Below, in pieces: positions 1-8,839 of a DNA stretch of 64,000 bases. The stretch comes from Actinomycetota bacterium (GTDB taxonomy: Bacteria; Actinomycetota; Actinomycetes; Streptosporangiales; Streptosporangiaceae). A program made the translations under genes and the position numbers. The notes beneath the pieces were generated by a model. It saw only the letters and a program-made list of their open reading frames with translations, made no database searches and was not told the origin of the DNA. Numbering within the stretch: the stretch's first letter is position 1; the number at the start of each line of letters is the position of its first letter. Where the stretch lies: assembly GCA_003168255.1 (NCBI GenBank), contig PMSU01000170.1:13386-77385 (forward strand). Direction: 5' to 3'.

Positions 1-208
1 GGGGGGTAATTTCACATTCACGTCGCCGTCCGGATGCATAGCTACCCGGCCGGAGTACGGTTTGCCTGGAATGTCCCGTATGCGACTTGGGGATGACGTC
101 GCGGGGCTGGCTGATGCGCTATCGGCTGCGACATACGGCTCACTCCAGCGGAGCCGCACCCCAAGGATTCGTTGGAGGGGAACCCGGCATCGGCGCGTAC
201 AACTGTGG
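1..208. other. left edge, no gene recognised
   Basis: I see no supportable gene in this stretch. The open frames that cross it have no recognisable domain, and they run opposite or out of frame to the minus-strand gene that ends at 209. It may hold the terminator or downstream region of that gene. Confidence 0.5.
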
Positions 209-526
209 TCAGTCTGTCAGCGTACGTGCCGCGATCGCCGATGCGGAGATCGCCGCGGGGAAGCCGGCGTAGAACGCGATATGGGTGATGAGAGCGGCAA
301 GCTCGTCCCGGGTCACCCCGTTGTCGCGGGCTAGGCGGAGGTGGAAAGACAGCTCCTCGGGCCGGTTGAGGGTGATTAAGGCGGCGACGGTTGCGATGCT
401 CCGATCGCGCGGGCTCAATGCCGGATCGGCCCACACGTCGCTGTACAGCGGGTTGCCGACGAGCTCGGTGAGTCGGGGGGCGAAGTCGGCGGCCATTTCC
501 GGCGGCGACGGCTCCGGCGTACTCAT
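209..526 (-). CDS. carboxymuconolactone decarboxylase family protein
   Basis: This 105-residue protein matches the all-helical carboxymuconolactone decarboxylase (CMD/AhpD-like) fold. The core runs from an N-terminal segment with LTELVGNPLYSDVWADPALS, through DRSIATVAALITLNRPEEL, to LAALITHIAFYAGFPAA. The conserved His of the ITHIAFYAGFPAA motif is present, but there is no CxxC pair, so it resembles the decarboxylase/lactone branch rather than peroxidase-type AhpD. The start was set at the ATG at 526 because a GAAAGGA Shine-Dalgarno lies just upstream; a longer frame begins at 562. It is a soluble cytoplasmic protein. Substrate is unknown: no aromatic degradation genes lie nearby. The family call is firm and the specific reaction is not. 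Confidence 0.85.
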   Translation of the reverse strand: MSTPEPSPPEMAADFAPRLTELVGNPLYSDVWADPALSPRDRSIATVAALITLNRPEELSFHLRLARDNGVTRDELAALITHIAFYAGFPAAISASAIAARTLTD

Positions 527-597
527 GTGGTCCTTTCTTACCTGTGTAGCCGCCATGCGCAACCCTGGTCGATGCGCCTGACGCTCAGGGCCGGGGG

Positions 598-1452
598 TTA
601 GCTGGACGGCGGAACCAGGCGCCCGTCGCGTACCGCCTCCGCCGCCAGCAGGCCGAACAGGTAGAAGTAGGCGGATTCCTCGTCGTCGAAGAGCCGCATC
701 TCGTGTCTACCTCCGTCCGACGCGCTGAACACCTCGAAACCGCTATCTGTCCTGATCAGGCACATGGCGCCGTCAACCTCTTCGTCCACCGCGTAGGCGT
801 CCTGCGGCATCGCGGCCAGGTCGACCAGTTCGGCGAAGGTCTGCCGTGTCTGTGCGCGGGGCGGCCCCGCGGCCGACCCGCCGTGCCTGCTCCTGGGCGG
901 TGGAACCAGCGCCGCAGCGTCCGGGGAGATGGGCTCAGCCTGCGAGGAGAAGGGCTCAGCCTGCGAGGGGATCGGCCCGGCGTCCGGTTCCTTCGCGGCC
1001 GGCTCCACGTACGAACGCATCACATCGGATTCCGCGGTAGCCGCCGGCCAGATCTGATGCGACACCGGGTAGGGCCGGTCAATGCGTTCTTCGGTGATGC
1101 CAGTCACTTCCTCGCGAGCAATCAGCACCTCGAACACACCCGGCTCCACTTGGCAGTACCCGAGCCGTTCGGCCTGGTCCGAATCGTGGCCGAGGTAGCC
1201 GATGTGCAGTTGCTCGCCCAGGTCGTCGAGTACCAGGCACGGCTCGCCACGGAAGCTTCCCGAGGGGCGCGATTCCCAGACCGCATCCACCTCTGCCCTG
1301 TTCACCGGCTTACGCCAGTGCCCCTTCGCGGGCTGGAACCCCAAGTCTTCGGGGGGCGGGCAGGCGGCAAACAGGACGATGTCGGAGTCAGTGGGACCGA
1401 CCCCTGCCTCGTAGGGGACGCCGCGATAGGTGGCCATCAGCCTGTACCGCAC
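598..1452 (-). CDS. hypothetical protein
   Basis: A 284-residue soluble protein with no signal peptide or membrane segment, which I do not recognise. The N-terminal 140 residues look folded, with alternating hydrophobic strands and a conserved-looking stretch around GEPCLVLDDLGEQLHIGYLG. A low-complexity linker follows (about 155-205) with SQAEPFSSQAEPIS-type repeats, and then a second compact region of about 70 residues containing DLAAMPQDAYAVDEEVDGAMCLIRTD. It starts 3 bases after the end of the gene upstream, so the two are almost certainly co-transcribed and perhaps co-translated. The paired layout suggests partner proteins, but no function can be assigned. Confidence 0.7.
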   Translation of the reverse strand: MRYRLMATYRGVPYEAGVGPTDSDIVLFAACPPPEDLGFQPAKGHWRKPVNRAEVDAVWESRPSGSFRGEPCLVLDDLGEQLHIGYLGHDSDQAERLGYCQVEPGVFEVLIAREEVTGITEERIDRPYPVSHQIWPAATAESDVMRSYVEPAAKEPDAGPIPSQAEPFSSQAEPISPDAAALVPPPRSRHGGSAAGPPRAQTRQTFAELVDLAAMPQDAYAVDEEVDGAMCLIRTDSGFEVFSASDGGRHEMRLFDDEESAYFYLFGLLAAEAVRDGRLVPPSS

Positions 1453-1455
1453 CGG

Positions 1456-2268
1456 TCAGCCCTCCGGCGTGGGCCGGAGCCACGCCTGCCCGTCATGCCG
1501 GGCGAAGAATTCTTCCCCCGTCGGCGTGACCCGGTACATCTCGGTACCGACCGGGATAGGGCCAGGCTCGATGAACAGCTCGAAGGCCGCGCGGCTGGTC
1601 TCGGCGAGGCCCGCCTCGCCGTGCTGCTGGCGAGGGGTGTCACCGGGCGGACGGGGAGCCAGGTAGGTCTGCATCTCCAGGGCGTGCCACCGCAGCACCC
1701 AGAAGTCAGGCGCGTCGGCAGCAGGCCCGGCGTCCGCGGCTGGGACTTCGGGTGGCTCCAGTAGCCAAGCCGGCCCAGGAAACGCGGCGTCCACCGCGCG
1801 GTACGCAAATCCGGCGATCACCGAACGCAGGCCGGTGAGATAAGGCTCGACAAGATTCAGCGGGATCAGCTTTTCCATTAACGTGCCAGGCTCGATCCGC
1901 ACCGGCGCGCCTAGCCGCGCAGGCACCGGCGCGCCCGGCCGCGCAGACAGCGGTAGGCCCTCCCCGGCCAGAACCGGAGCCCCGTCTCTGGCCGGCACCG
2001 GAGCGTCCTCCCCGGCTGGCACCGGAGCGCGTTGCCTGGTCGGCAACGCCGCGGCCTCCGTGGCCGGCACCGGAGCGTCCTCCCCGGCTGGCACCGGAGC
2101 GCGTTGCCTGGTCGGCAACGGCGCGCTCGCCGCGGCCGCCACGGCCGGCAAGGCGGGCGCCGGCGGGCCCTCCCCCGCAGCGCCCGGCCCGGTCGGCGCC
2201 GCCGAATCCGGAGCATGCAAAGGTGCCGCCTGCTCGACGGGCCTGTGCTCCTGACCGACTTGCGTCAC
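1456..2268 (-). CDS. hypothetical protein with Ala/Pro-rich repeat N-terminus
   Basis: A 270-residue protein starting at a GTG preceded by AGGGGA. Residues 1-125 are low complexity, rich in Ala, Pro and Gly with repeated VPAGEDAPVPA-like units encoded by a 72-bp DNA repeat. The C-terminal 140 residues look folded (MEKLIPLNLVEPYLTGLRS, then DFWVLRWHALEMQTYLAPRP) and end with EMYRVTPTGEEFFARHDG. No signal peptide or membrane segment is seen. It is divergent from aroC, with about 124 bases between them, and is followed 3 bases later by another unknown gene on the same strand. Function is not recognised. Confidence 0.65.
   Translation of the reverse strand: MTQVGQEHRPVEQAAPLHAPDSAAPTGPGAAGEGPPAPALPAVAAAASAPLPTRQRAPVPAGEDAPVPATEAAALPTRQRAPVPAGEDAPVPARDGAPVLAGEGLPLSARPGAPVPARLGAPVRIEPGTLMEKLIPLNLVEPYLTGLRSVIAGFAYRAVDAAFPGPAWLLEPPEVPAADAGPAADAPDFWVLRWHALEMQTYLAPRPPGDTPRQQHGEAGLAETSRAAFELFIEPGPIPVGTEMYRVTPTGEEFFARHDGQAWLRPTPEG
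1989..2120. repeat. 72-bp period direct repeat in coding sequence
   Basis: Two near-identical 60-bp blocks (1989-2048 and 2061-2120) are spaced exactly 72 bp apart. Each contains CACCGGAGCGTCCTCC and GCGTTGCCTGGTCGGCAACG. The period is a multiple of three, so the reading frame of the overlapping minus-strand gene is kept and copy-number change would only lengthen its disordered N-terminus. Confidence 0.85.
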
Positions 2269-2392
2269 GCATTTCCCCTGAGTTCGAAGGGGGTCCCATT
2301 CTGGAGACTCTCATATCGCACATATCTACTCAACTGGTTCCCGTGGAGTGGGGATGCGCGGGCTACCGGGCACACATGGCAGGATCGGCTGC

Positions 2393-3580
2393 ATGTTGCG
2401 CTGGCTGACCGCGGGGGAATCGCACGGGCGCGCCCTCGTCGCGGTCCTCGAAGGCATGCCTGCGGGCGTGCAGGTCAGCACGCCCGACATCGCCGCCGCG
2501 CTGGCCCGCAGGCGGGCCGGCTACGGGCGGGGCGCGCGAATGAAGTTCGAGCAGGACGAGGTCGAGATCACCGCCGGGGTCCGGCACGGCTGTACCCTCG
2601 GTGGCCCGCTGGCCATCAGGATCGCCAACACCGAGTGGCCGAAGTGGGAGGTGGTGATGGCGGCCGACCCCGTCGACCCGGCGCAGCTCAGCGAGCTCGC
2701 CAGGGCGGCGCCGCTCACCAGGCCGCGGCCCGGCCATGCCGACTTGGTGGGCATGCAGAAGTACGGACACGACGACGCCAGGCCCGTCCTAGAGCGGTCC
2801 AGCGCCCGCGAGACAGCCGCGCGGGTCGCGCTCGGTGAGGTCGCGCGCCGCTTCCTCCGCCAAGCGCTCGGCGTCGAGATCGTCAGCCACGTGGTAGCGA
2901 TCGGCCAGGTCAGCGCGGCCGATGGCTTTCCCCCAAAACCCGAGGATGCCGACCGGATAGATGCCGATCCCGTGCGATGCCTCGACCCGGTGACCAGCGA
3001 AAAGATGGTGGCGGAGATCGATGCGGCGCGCAAGGACGGCGACACGCTCGGTGGCGTGGTGGAGGTCGCTGCCTACGGGTTGCCGCCTGGGCTCGGCAGT
3101 CACGTGCACTGGGACCGCAAGCTCGACGGCCGGCTGGCAGGCGCGCTGATGAGCATCCACGCGATCAAAGCAGTGGAGGTCGGCGACGGCTTCACGACGG
3201 CCCGCTCGCGGGGTTCGGTGGCGCATGACGAGATCGAGCCCGCGGCCAACGGCGCTACCGGCGTGCGCCGGCGGACCAACCGCTCCGGCGGGATCGAGGG
3301 CGGGATCAGCACCGGCGAACTGCTGCGGGTGCGCGCGGCGATGAAGCCGATCTCCACCGTGCCGCGCGCGCTGGACACGGTGGACGTGCGTACCGGCGAG
3401 CCGGCCAAGGCGATCAACCAGCGCAGCGACGTCACCGCGGTGCCGGCCGCCGGCGTGGTCGCCGAGGCGATGGTCGCGCTGGTGCTCGCCGACGCGGCGG
3501 CCGAAAAGTTCGGCGGCGACTCGCTGGCCGAGACGCGGCGCAACCTCCGCGGTTACCTGGACGCGCTGGTGATCAGATGA
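2393..3580 (+). CDS. aroC: chorismate synthase
   Basis: Chorismate synthase (395 aa) converts 5-enolpyruvylshikimate 3-phosphate to chorismate with reduced FMN, the last step of the shikimate pathway. It begins [18 protein letters not shown], the family N-terminus, and retains the flavin/substrate motifs GRGARM near residue 43, [32 protein letters not shown] and [11 protein letters not shown], plus [17 protein letters not shown] near the C-terminus. The ATG at 2393 is chosen because family homology starts there; the frame is open back to 2348. It heads the operon, and its stop overlaps the next start by ATGA, implying translational coupling with the shikimate kinase. It is a cytoplasmic tetramer in characterised homologues. 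Confidence 0.97.
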   Translation: MLRWLTAGESHGRALVAVLEGMPAGVQVSTPDIAAALARRRAGYGRGARMKFEQDEVEITAGVRHGCTLGGPLAIRIANTEWPKWEVVMAADPVDPAQLSELARAAPLTRPRPGHADLVGMQKYGHDDARPVLERSSARETAARVALGEVARRFLRQALGVEIVSHVVAIGQVSAADGFPPKPEDADRIDADPVRCLDPVTSEKMVAEIDAARKDGDTLGGVVEVAAYGLPPGLGSHVHWDRKLDGRLAGALMSIHAIKAVEVGDGFTTARSRGSVAHDEIEPAANGATGVRRRTNRSGGIEGGISTGELLRVRAAMKPISTVPRALDTVDVRTGEPAKAINQRSDVTAVPAAGVVAEAMVALVLADAAAEKFGGDSLAETRRNLRGYLDALVIR

Positions 3581-4107
3581 GCAGCACTGGGCCTGCGGTG
3601 ATCTTGATCGGTCCGCCGGGCTCGGGTAAATCGACGGTCGGACCGCTGCTCGCCGCCCAGCTGAATACCGGTTTCCTCGACACCGACGATGAGGTCGAGG
3701 CGGTCGCGCGCAAGCCTGTCGGGGACATCTTCGTCGAGGACGGCGAGCCAGCGTTCCGCGCCCTGGAGCGCCCGGTGGTCGAGCGGGCGCTCGGCTACCA
3801 GGGGGTAGTCGCGCTCGGCAGCGGTGCGGTGCTCGATCAGCAGACCCAGCGGCTGCTGGCCGGCCAGCAGGTCGTGTACCTGGAGACCGGCTTTACCGAG
3901 GTGGCCAAGCGGGTGGGCCTGAACAAGGCGCGGATACCGGTTCCGGGCAACCCGCGGGGCAGGCTGCGGGCCATGCTCGAAGAACGGCTGCCGCTTTATG
4001 CGAGTCTCGCGGGCGGCACCGTTCGGACGGATGATCTTGATCCGGAAGAAATCGCCGGCCGGATCGCGGCGATGACCGGGATAACGGCCGCGGGCTCCGG
4101 CCGGTGA
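3577..4107 (+). CDS. aroK: shikimate kinase, copy 1 (variant active site)
   Basis: A 176-residue P-loop kinase that phosphorylates shikimate. Visible elements are Walker [10 protein letters not shown] (residues 12-20), shikimate-binding Asp in LDTD (D37), Arg in AFRALE (R61) and the C-terminal RLPLY Arg (R137). Two positions differ from the usual family pattern. The GGGAV shikimate-binding loop reads GSGAV (residues 81-85), and the lid-region RPLL reads RIPV (119-122). It sits directly after aroC and before aroB, the usual place for actinobacterial aroK, with 4-base overlaps on both sides. A second, more canonical shikimate kinase ends the same operon. This copy may be active with altered properties, or may be drifting; the sequence cannot decide. 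Confidence 0.9.
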   Translation: MSSTGPAVILIGPPGSGKSTVGPLLAAQLNTGFLDTDDEVEAVARKPVGDIFVEDGEPAFRALERPVVERALGYQGVVALGSGAVLDQQTQRLLAGQQVVYLETGFTEVAKRVGLNKARIPVPGNPRGRLRAMLEERLPLYASLAGGTVRTDDLDPEEIAGRIAAMTGITAAGSGR

Positions 4108-5177
4108 GCGCGATCCGGATTACCGTCGGCGGTGAGCGGCCCTACGACGTCGTCATCGGGACCGGCGTGCTCGGCGAGCTGCCGGCGCTGGTGGGGGAGG
4201 GCGCTGTCGCGGTGATCCATCCGGCTGGCCTCGGCGGGATCGCCGGGCAGGCCTGCCGCGCGCTCACGCAGGCCGGTCACCGGGTGCATGCCGAGGAGAT
4301 CCCGGACGGTGAGGCCGCCAAGGAAATCGCGGTGGCGGCTCGGCTGTGGTCGCGGCTTGCCGAGCACCGGATCGGCCGCTCCGACTGCATCGTCGGGATC
4401 GGCGGCGGGGCGGCCTGTGACCTGGCCGGATTCGTCGCGGCCAGCTGGCTGCGCGGGATCCGGGCGGTGCTGGTGCCGACCACGCTGCTCGCCATGGTGG
4501 ACGCGGCTATCGGCGGCAAGACCGCGATCAACATCCCGGCGGGCAAGAACCTGGTCGGCGCGTTCCACTCGCCGGCCGGCGTGCTGGCCGACCTGGCGAC
4601 GCTCGGCTCGCTGCCCCGGCAGGAGTATGTCAGCGGCCTTGCCGAGGTGATCAAGGCTGGCTTCATCGCCGACCCCGCGATCCTCGACCTGATCGAGTCC
4701 GACCCGGCGGCGGCCACCGTCCCGGACGGCCGGCCCGCCGTGGAGCTGGTGGAACGGGCGGTGCGGGTCAAGGCCGCCGTGGTGGCGGCGGATCTGCGCG
4801 AGGCGGGGCCCAGGGAGTTCCTGAACTACGGCCACACGCTGGGGCACGCGATCGAGCGGGTGGAGGAGTTTGGGTTCCGGCACGGCGAGGCGGTGGCGAT
4901 CGGCATGACATACGCGGCCGAGCTCGGCCGCAGGTCAGGCCGGCTGGATGACCAGACGGCCAGGCGGCACGCCAGCGTGCTCACCGCGGTCGGGCTGCCG
5001 ACGGCGTACCGGGCTGGCGCCTGGCCGCAGCTGCGGTCCGCGATGGCGGTGGACAAGAAGACGCGCGGGTCCCGGCTGCGGTTCGTCGTGCTCGACGGCC
5101 TGGCCAGGCCGGGGGTTCTCGCTGATCCCGCTGAGGAGCTTCTTGAGCAGGCATACCAGGAGGTCTGCCCGTCATGA
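4104..5177 (+). CDS. aroB: 3-dehydroquinate synthase
   Basis: A 357-residue NAD- and divalent-metal-dependent enzyme that cyclises DAHP to 3-dehydroquinate. Typical landmarks are present: GIGGGAACDLAGFVAASWLRGI for the nucleotide-binding region, PTTLLAMVDAAIGGKT, the loop GKNLVGAFHSP, and metal ligands in SGLAEVIKAGF, NYGHTLGHAIE and FRHGEAVAIGM. The start is a GTG overlapping the preceding aroK stop by GTGA, and its own stop overlaps aroQ by ATGA, so the operon is coupled throughout. Length and motifs are normal for the family. Confidence 0.97.
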   Translation: MSAIRITVGGERPYDVVIGTGVLGELPALVGEGAVAVIHPAGLGGIAGQACRALTQAGHRVHAEEIPDGEAAKEIAVAARLWSRLAEHRIGRSDCIVGIGGGAACDLAGFVAASWLRGIRAVLVPTTLLAMVDAAIGGKTAINIPAGKNLVGAFHSPAGVLADLATLGSLPRQEYVSGLAEVIKAGFIADPAILDLIESDPAAATVPDGRPAVELVERAVRVKAAVVAADLREAGPREFLNYGHTLGHAIERVEEFGFRHGEAVAIGMTYAAELGRRSGRLDDQTARRHASVLTAVGLPTAYRAGAWPQLRSAMAVDKKTRGSRLRFVVLDGLARPGVLADPAEELLEQAYQEVCPS

Positions 5178-5683
5178 CGCAGGTGCTGGTGCTGAACGGT
5201 CCCAACCTGGGCAGGCTAGGTTCGCGCGAACCGGAGGTGTACGGGTCTGTCACCCTGGCCGACCTGGCGGATGCCTGCCGCGCGACCGGCCGGTCACTCG
5301 GGCTGGACGTGGATGTCAGGCAGACCGACGACGAGGCCGAGCTGGTCCGGTGGGTACACGAGGCGGCCGACGGCCGTATCCCGGTGGTGATCAACCCCGC
5401 CGCGTTCACGCACTACTCCTACGCGCTGCGGGACGCGCTGGCGATGCGGACCGCGCCGCTGGTCGAGGTGCACATCTCCAACCCGGCGGCGCGCGAGACG
5501 TTCCGGCACACCTCGGTGGTGGCCGGGGTAGCGGACGGGACGGTCGCCGGGTTTGGCCTGACGTCGTACCGGCTTGCGCTGGAGGCCATCGCCGAGCTGA
5601 CCGGCCCGGCGACCGGCGAGCTGGCCGGCCCGGCGACCGGCGAGCTGGCCGGCCCGGCGACCGGCGAGGCGAGCCAGCGGTGA
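5174..5683 (+). CDS. aroQ: 3-dehydroquinate dehydratase, type II
   Basis: A 169-residue type II dehydroquinase, a flavodoxin-fold dodecameric enzyme that dehydrates 3-dehydroquinate by anti elimination. The family motifs are VLNGPNLGRLGSREPEVYG with its catalytic Tyr and lid Arg, VINPAAFTHYSYALRDAL, and VEVHISNPAARETFRHTSVV containing the catalytic His. The last ~30 residues are unusual: three copies of an eight-residue unit ELxGPATG come from a 24-bp DNA repeat, making the tail longer than the normal ~145-150 residues. The stop overlaps the GTG start of the next kinase by GTGA. Confidence 0.96.
   Translation: MTQVLVLNGPNLGRLGSREPEVYGSVTLADLADACRATGRSLGLDVDVRQTDDEAELVRWVHEAADGRIPVVINPAAFTHYSYALRDALAMRTAPLVEVHISNPAARETFRHTSVVAGVADGTVAGFGLTSYRLALEAIAELTGPATGELAGPATGELAGPATGEASQR
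5594..5665 (+). repeat. 24-bp tandem repeat x3 at the aroQ 3' end
   Basis: Three tandem copies of a 24-bp unit begin at 5594, 5618 and 5642, the first with one substitution. Each unit starts GAGCTGGCCGG and ends GGCGACCGGC. They are in frame and encode the extra C-terminal tail of the dehydroquinase. Confidence 0.95.
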
Positions 5684-6207
5684 TCGTCCTTGTCGGCTTC
5701 ATGGGCGCGGGCAAGTCCAGCGTGGGGCGGCTGCTCGCGGCCAGGCTCGGCCTGCCGTTCGCCGACAGTGACCTGGTGATCGAGGAAAGGTGCGGTAGCC
5801 GCGTACCAGAGATCTTCGCCGAATACGGTGAGGCCGGGTTCCGAGTGGTGGAGCATGAGGTCATCGACGAGCTGCTGCGCGGGCCTGACGCGGTGCTGGC
5901 CGTGGGCGGCGGCGCGGTGGAGCACCGGGCGACGTGGCGGTTGCTGCGCGCGGCCAGGGTGATCTACCTCCAGGTCACCTACGAAGAGGCGCTACAGCGG
6001 GTGGGGGGCGACGCCGGGCGGCCGCTGCTTCAACGGCCGGATCTGCAAGACATCTACCGGCGGCGGCTGCCGGCCTACCAGTCGGTGGCGACGCTGACCA
6101 TCGCGACCGGGGGACGCCCGGCCGAGGCGGTCTGCCGGGAAGTCGTCAGCAGGCTCGCCCCGGAGCCCGACCTCCCGCCCGGCCCTCAGGCCGGTTACGC
6201 TCGCTGA
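5680..6207 (+). CDS. shikimate kinase, copy 2 (canonical motifs)
   Basis: A 175-residue shikimate kinase with the complete family motif set: Walker A GFMGAGKSS (residues 6-14), ADSD with the shikimate-binding Asp (D31), AGFRVVE (R55), GGGAV (76-80), GRPLL and RRLPAY. The start is the GTG at 5680, overlapping the aroQ stop. The frame is open far upstream but family homology begins exactly here. It closes the five-gene operon. Because copy 1 differs at two key loops, this copy is the better candidate for the housekeeping shikimate kinase. An alternative is that it phosphorylates a related cyclitol, since the SK family includes other kinases. Confidence 0.93.
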   Translation: MIVLVGFMGAGKSSVGRLLAARLGLPFADSDLVIEERCGSRVPEIFAEYGEAGFRVVEHEVIDELLRGPDAVLAVGGGAVEHRATWRLLRAARVIYLQVTYEEALQRVGGDAGRPLLQRPDLQDIYRRRLPAYQSVATLTIATGGRPAEAVCREVVSRLAPEPDLPPGPQAGYAR

Positions 6208-6247
6208 AGGAACCGAACGGTATTCGGCTGCACGAAGGGTTGCCAAC

Positions 6248-7297
6248 ATGCGCATCGGGATGGCCTTGAACTACGCCGGCGGCTTCGCCGAGACCGTCGA
6301 GGAGCTGGCCGACTACGAACGGGCAGGCCTGGACATCGTCTTCGTGCCCGAGGCGTACAGCTTCGACGCGGTGAGCCAGCTCGGCTACATCGCGGCGAAG
6401 ACCACCCGCCTCCAGATCGCCTCGGGCATCCTCCAGCTGTACTCGCGGACGCCCGCGCTGACCGCGATGACCGCCGCCGGGCTGGACTACGTGTCGGGCG
6501 GCAGGTTCACGCTCGGCATCGGCGCATCGGGCCCGCAGGTGATCGAGGGGTGGCACGGCGTGCCGTATGACGCGCCGCTGGGCCGGAGCCGCGAGATCAT
6601 CGAGATCTGCCGGAAGGTGTGGGCCCGCGAGCGGCTTGACTACCAGGGGCGGTACTACCAGATCCCACTCCCCGCCGACCGCGGGACCGGGCTGGGTAAA
6701 GCGCTGAAGCTGATCAACCACCCGGTGCGCGACCACATACCGATCGTGCTCGCCGCGATCGGGCCGAAGAACGTAGCGCTCGCGGCCGAACTGGCCGAGG
6801 GCTGGGAGCCGATCTTCTACCTGCCGGAGAAGGCCGGCGAAGTGTGGGGCGAGTCGCTGGCGGCCGGTCAGGCGAAGCGTGATCCCGCGCTCGGCCCGCT
6901 CGATGTGGTCGCGCAGGCGGCGCTGGCCATCGGCGACGACGTGGGCGGGTATATCGATTTCGGTAAGCCGATGGTCGCCCTGTACATCGGCGGCATGGGC
7001 GCGCCGCGGGACAAGGGACCGAACTTCTACTTCAACCTGGCCACGCGGTACGGCTACGGCAGCGAGGCCGAGAAGATCCAGGACGCGTACCTGTCCGGGC
7101 GCAAGGACGAGGCCGCCTCGTACGTGCCGCAGGAGCTGATCGAGCGGATATCGCTGATCGGGTCCGAGGGCTTCGTGCGGGATCGGGTTGCCGCGCTGCG
7201 GGAGTCCGGCGTGACGACGCTGAACGTCGCCCCGCTGGCCGCCACGCACGCCGAGCGGGTCGCCCTGATCGAGAAGATCCGCGACATGGCCGCCTAG
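6248..7297 (+). CDS. LLM-class F420-dependent oxidoreductase
   Basis: A 349-residue luciferase-like (TIM-barrel) enzyme of the F420-dependent class. It begins MRIGMALNYAGGFAETVEEL and contains VFVPEAYSFDAVSQLGYIAAKT, IASGILQLYSRTPALTAMTAAGLDYVSGGRF and LGIGASGPQVIEGWHGVPY, all typical of the F420 branch. A GAAGGG ribosome site sits 8 bases upstream of the ATG. It lies 40 bases after the aro operon on the same strand, so read-through is possible, but no link to shikimate metabolism is evident. It probably transfers hydride between F420 and an unknown organic substrate in the cytoplasm. Confidence 0.92.
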   Translation: MRIGMALNYAGGFAETVEELADYERAGLDIVFVPEAYSFDAVSQLGYIAAKTTRLQIASGILQLYSRTPALTAMTAAGLDYVSGGRFTLGIGASGPQVIEGWHGVPYDAPLGRSREIIEICRKVWARERLDYQGRYYQIPLPADRGTGLGKALKLINHPVRDHIPIVLAAIGPKNVALAAELAEGWEPIFYLPEKAGEVWGESLAAGQAKRDPALGPLDVVAQAALAIGDDVGGYIDFGKPMVALYIGGMGAPRDKGPNFYFNLATRYGYGSEAEKIQDAYLSGRKDEAASYVPQELIERISLIGSEGFVRDRVAALRESGVTTLNVAPLAATHAERVALIEKIRDMAA

Positions 7298-7317
7298 CCC
7301 GCCGCCGGGGTCCCGCG

Positions 7318-8811
7318 TCAGCGCAGTCGACGCAGGACGTCGCCGAGGGTTGCCACGCCTTCGCTGATGTCGGTGGGCGTGTTCGCGGCGTAGCCCAGGA
7401 CGAGACCTGGCTGGTGCGGGCGCTGGCTGTGCCACGACAGCGGCTGCACTTTCACGCCGCGGGCTAGCGACGCGGCAGCGAGGTCGGCATCGGCGAAGCT
7501 CGCGTCAAAGGTGATCATCAGGTGCAGCCCCGCGGCCGCGCCGTGCACGACAGCGCCTGGAAGGTGGGTTCCGATCGCCTCGATCATTGCGTCCCGGCGG
7601 CGGCGGTGGCGTCTGCGGAGGAAGCGAAGCTGGCGCTCCATCTCGCCGGATTCCATCAGCTGAGCCAGTACCAGCTGTGGCAGTACAGCATTGCCGAGGT
7701 CCGCGTTCCGCTTGGCGGCCACCAGGGCGCCCCGGTACTTCGGCGGCGGGACTACCCAGCCCACTCGCAGCGCAGGAGCGAGGAGCTTGGACACGCTTCC
7801 CGCGTAGCAGACATGGTCGGCGAGCATCGAGCGCAGGGCGGGAACTGGCGGCCGGTCGTACCGGTGCTCGGCGTCGTAGTCGTCCTCGATGATCAGCCCG
7901 CCGTCACGGGCCCACCGCATCAGCTCGCGACGTCGCTCGCCGTCGAGTACTACCCCGGTCGGAAATTGATGTGCCGGGGTCAGCAGCACCGCCGCAGCGC
8001 CACTGGCGCGTAGCTCGTCGACGCGAAGGCCGCCGGAGTCGACGCGGATCGGCGGCGTATCCAGCTGCCAGTTCAGCAGATGCTGACGGGTGCCGAGCGA
8101 GCCCGGGTCTTCCACCGCTACCGCGCAGATTCCGTCATGGAGCAGTACCTGCGCGAGCAGTCCGAGCGCTTGCGCGACGCCGGCGACGATGATCACCTCG
8201 GCCGGATCCACTCTGATCCCGCGAGTACGGGCCAGCCAGCTGGCGACGGCGTGCCGCAACGCAGGCGTCCCGCCAGGATCCCCGTAGCCAAAGTCAGCCG
8301 GCGAAAGGCCGGCCAGTACCGACCGTTCGGCGCGAAGCCATGCTGTCCGCGGGAACGCGGCAAGATCGGGCACGCCGGGCGACAAATCGATCCGCGCGGG
8401 AACCGCTCGCAACGAGTCGAAGATGTCCGCGCCGGGTACGGCGGCGAACAGCGCAGCCGGCGGCGGGCTCGTAGCCGGAGCCGGAGCCGGCCGCGCTGCC
8501 GTCGGTGCGCTCGCGGGAGCAGCGACGACAATCGTTCCGCCGCGCCCGCGCCCGGCGACGTGCCCGTCTTCGATCAGGCGCTGGTAGGCCTCGGTGACAA
8601 CGCCGCGAGATACGGACAGTTCTCCAGCCAGGACCCGGGTGGCCGGCAGCTTGCCGCCCACCCGCAGGCGGCCATCCGATATCGCGAGGCGAAGTTGCCG
8701 AGCCAGCCAATCGGATAGCCCGCCAACGGGCGCATCGTCGATGTTCAGCTGAAGGAAGTCAGTCCCCGACGTTATGGACCGGTCATCCGGATTCTCTTTG
8801 GACCTACCCAT
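7318..8811 (-). CDS. MocR/PdxR-type GntR-aminotransferase regulator
   Basis: A 497-residue fusion of an N-terminal GntR winged helix-turn-helix with a C-terminal fold-type I aminotransferase-like domain, the MocR architecture. The HTH spans about residues 28-95 ([23 protein letters not shown], then [19 protein letters not shown]). The PLP-binding region includes [11 protein letters not shown] and the lysine in [17 protein letters not shown]. Such proteins bind PLP-linked effectors and activate or repress a divergent gene. Here the neighbour is an EamA transporter only about 28 bases away. The ATG at 8811 is chosen because the GntR fold begins there; the frame stays open through the antisense of a tandem repeat, which gives a meaningless LGR-rich extension. 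Confidence 0.9.
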   Translation of the reverse strand: MGRSKENPDDRSITSGTDFLQLNIDDAPVGGLSDWLARQLRLAISDGRLRVGGKLPATRVLAGELSVSRGVVTEAYQRLIEDGHVAGRGRGGTIVVAAPASAPTAARPAPAPATSPPPAALFAAVPGADIFDSLRAVPARIDLSPGVPDLAAFPRTAWLRAERSVLAGLSPADFGYGDPGGTPALRHAVASWLARTRGIRVDPAEVIIVAGVAQALGLLAQVLLHDGICAVAVEDPGSLGTRQHLLNWQLDTPPIRVDSGGLRVDELRASGAAAVLLTPAHQFPTGVVLDGERRRELMRWARDGGLIIEDDYDAEHRYDRPPVPALRSMLADHVCYAGSVSKLLAPALRVGWVVPPPKYRGALVAAKRNADLGNAVLPQLVLAQLMESGEMERQLRFLRRRHRRRRDAMIEAIGTHLPGAVVHGAAAGLHLMITFDASFADADLAAASLARGVKVQPLSWHSQRPHQPGLVLGYAANTPTDISEGVATLGDVLRRLR

Positions 8812-8839
8812 CAGACCATTGTGATTGCAGGGTGAAACC

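Noticed and set aside
3996-4883. Long minus-strand frames opposite the aro genes
   Set aside because: They are antisense shadows of high-GC genes with no homology-like features, and the plus-strand genes are certain.
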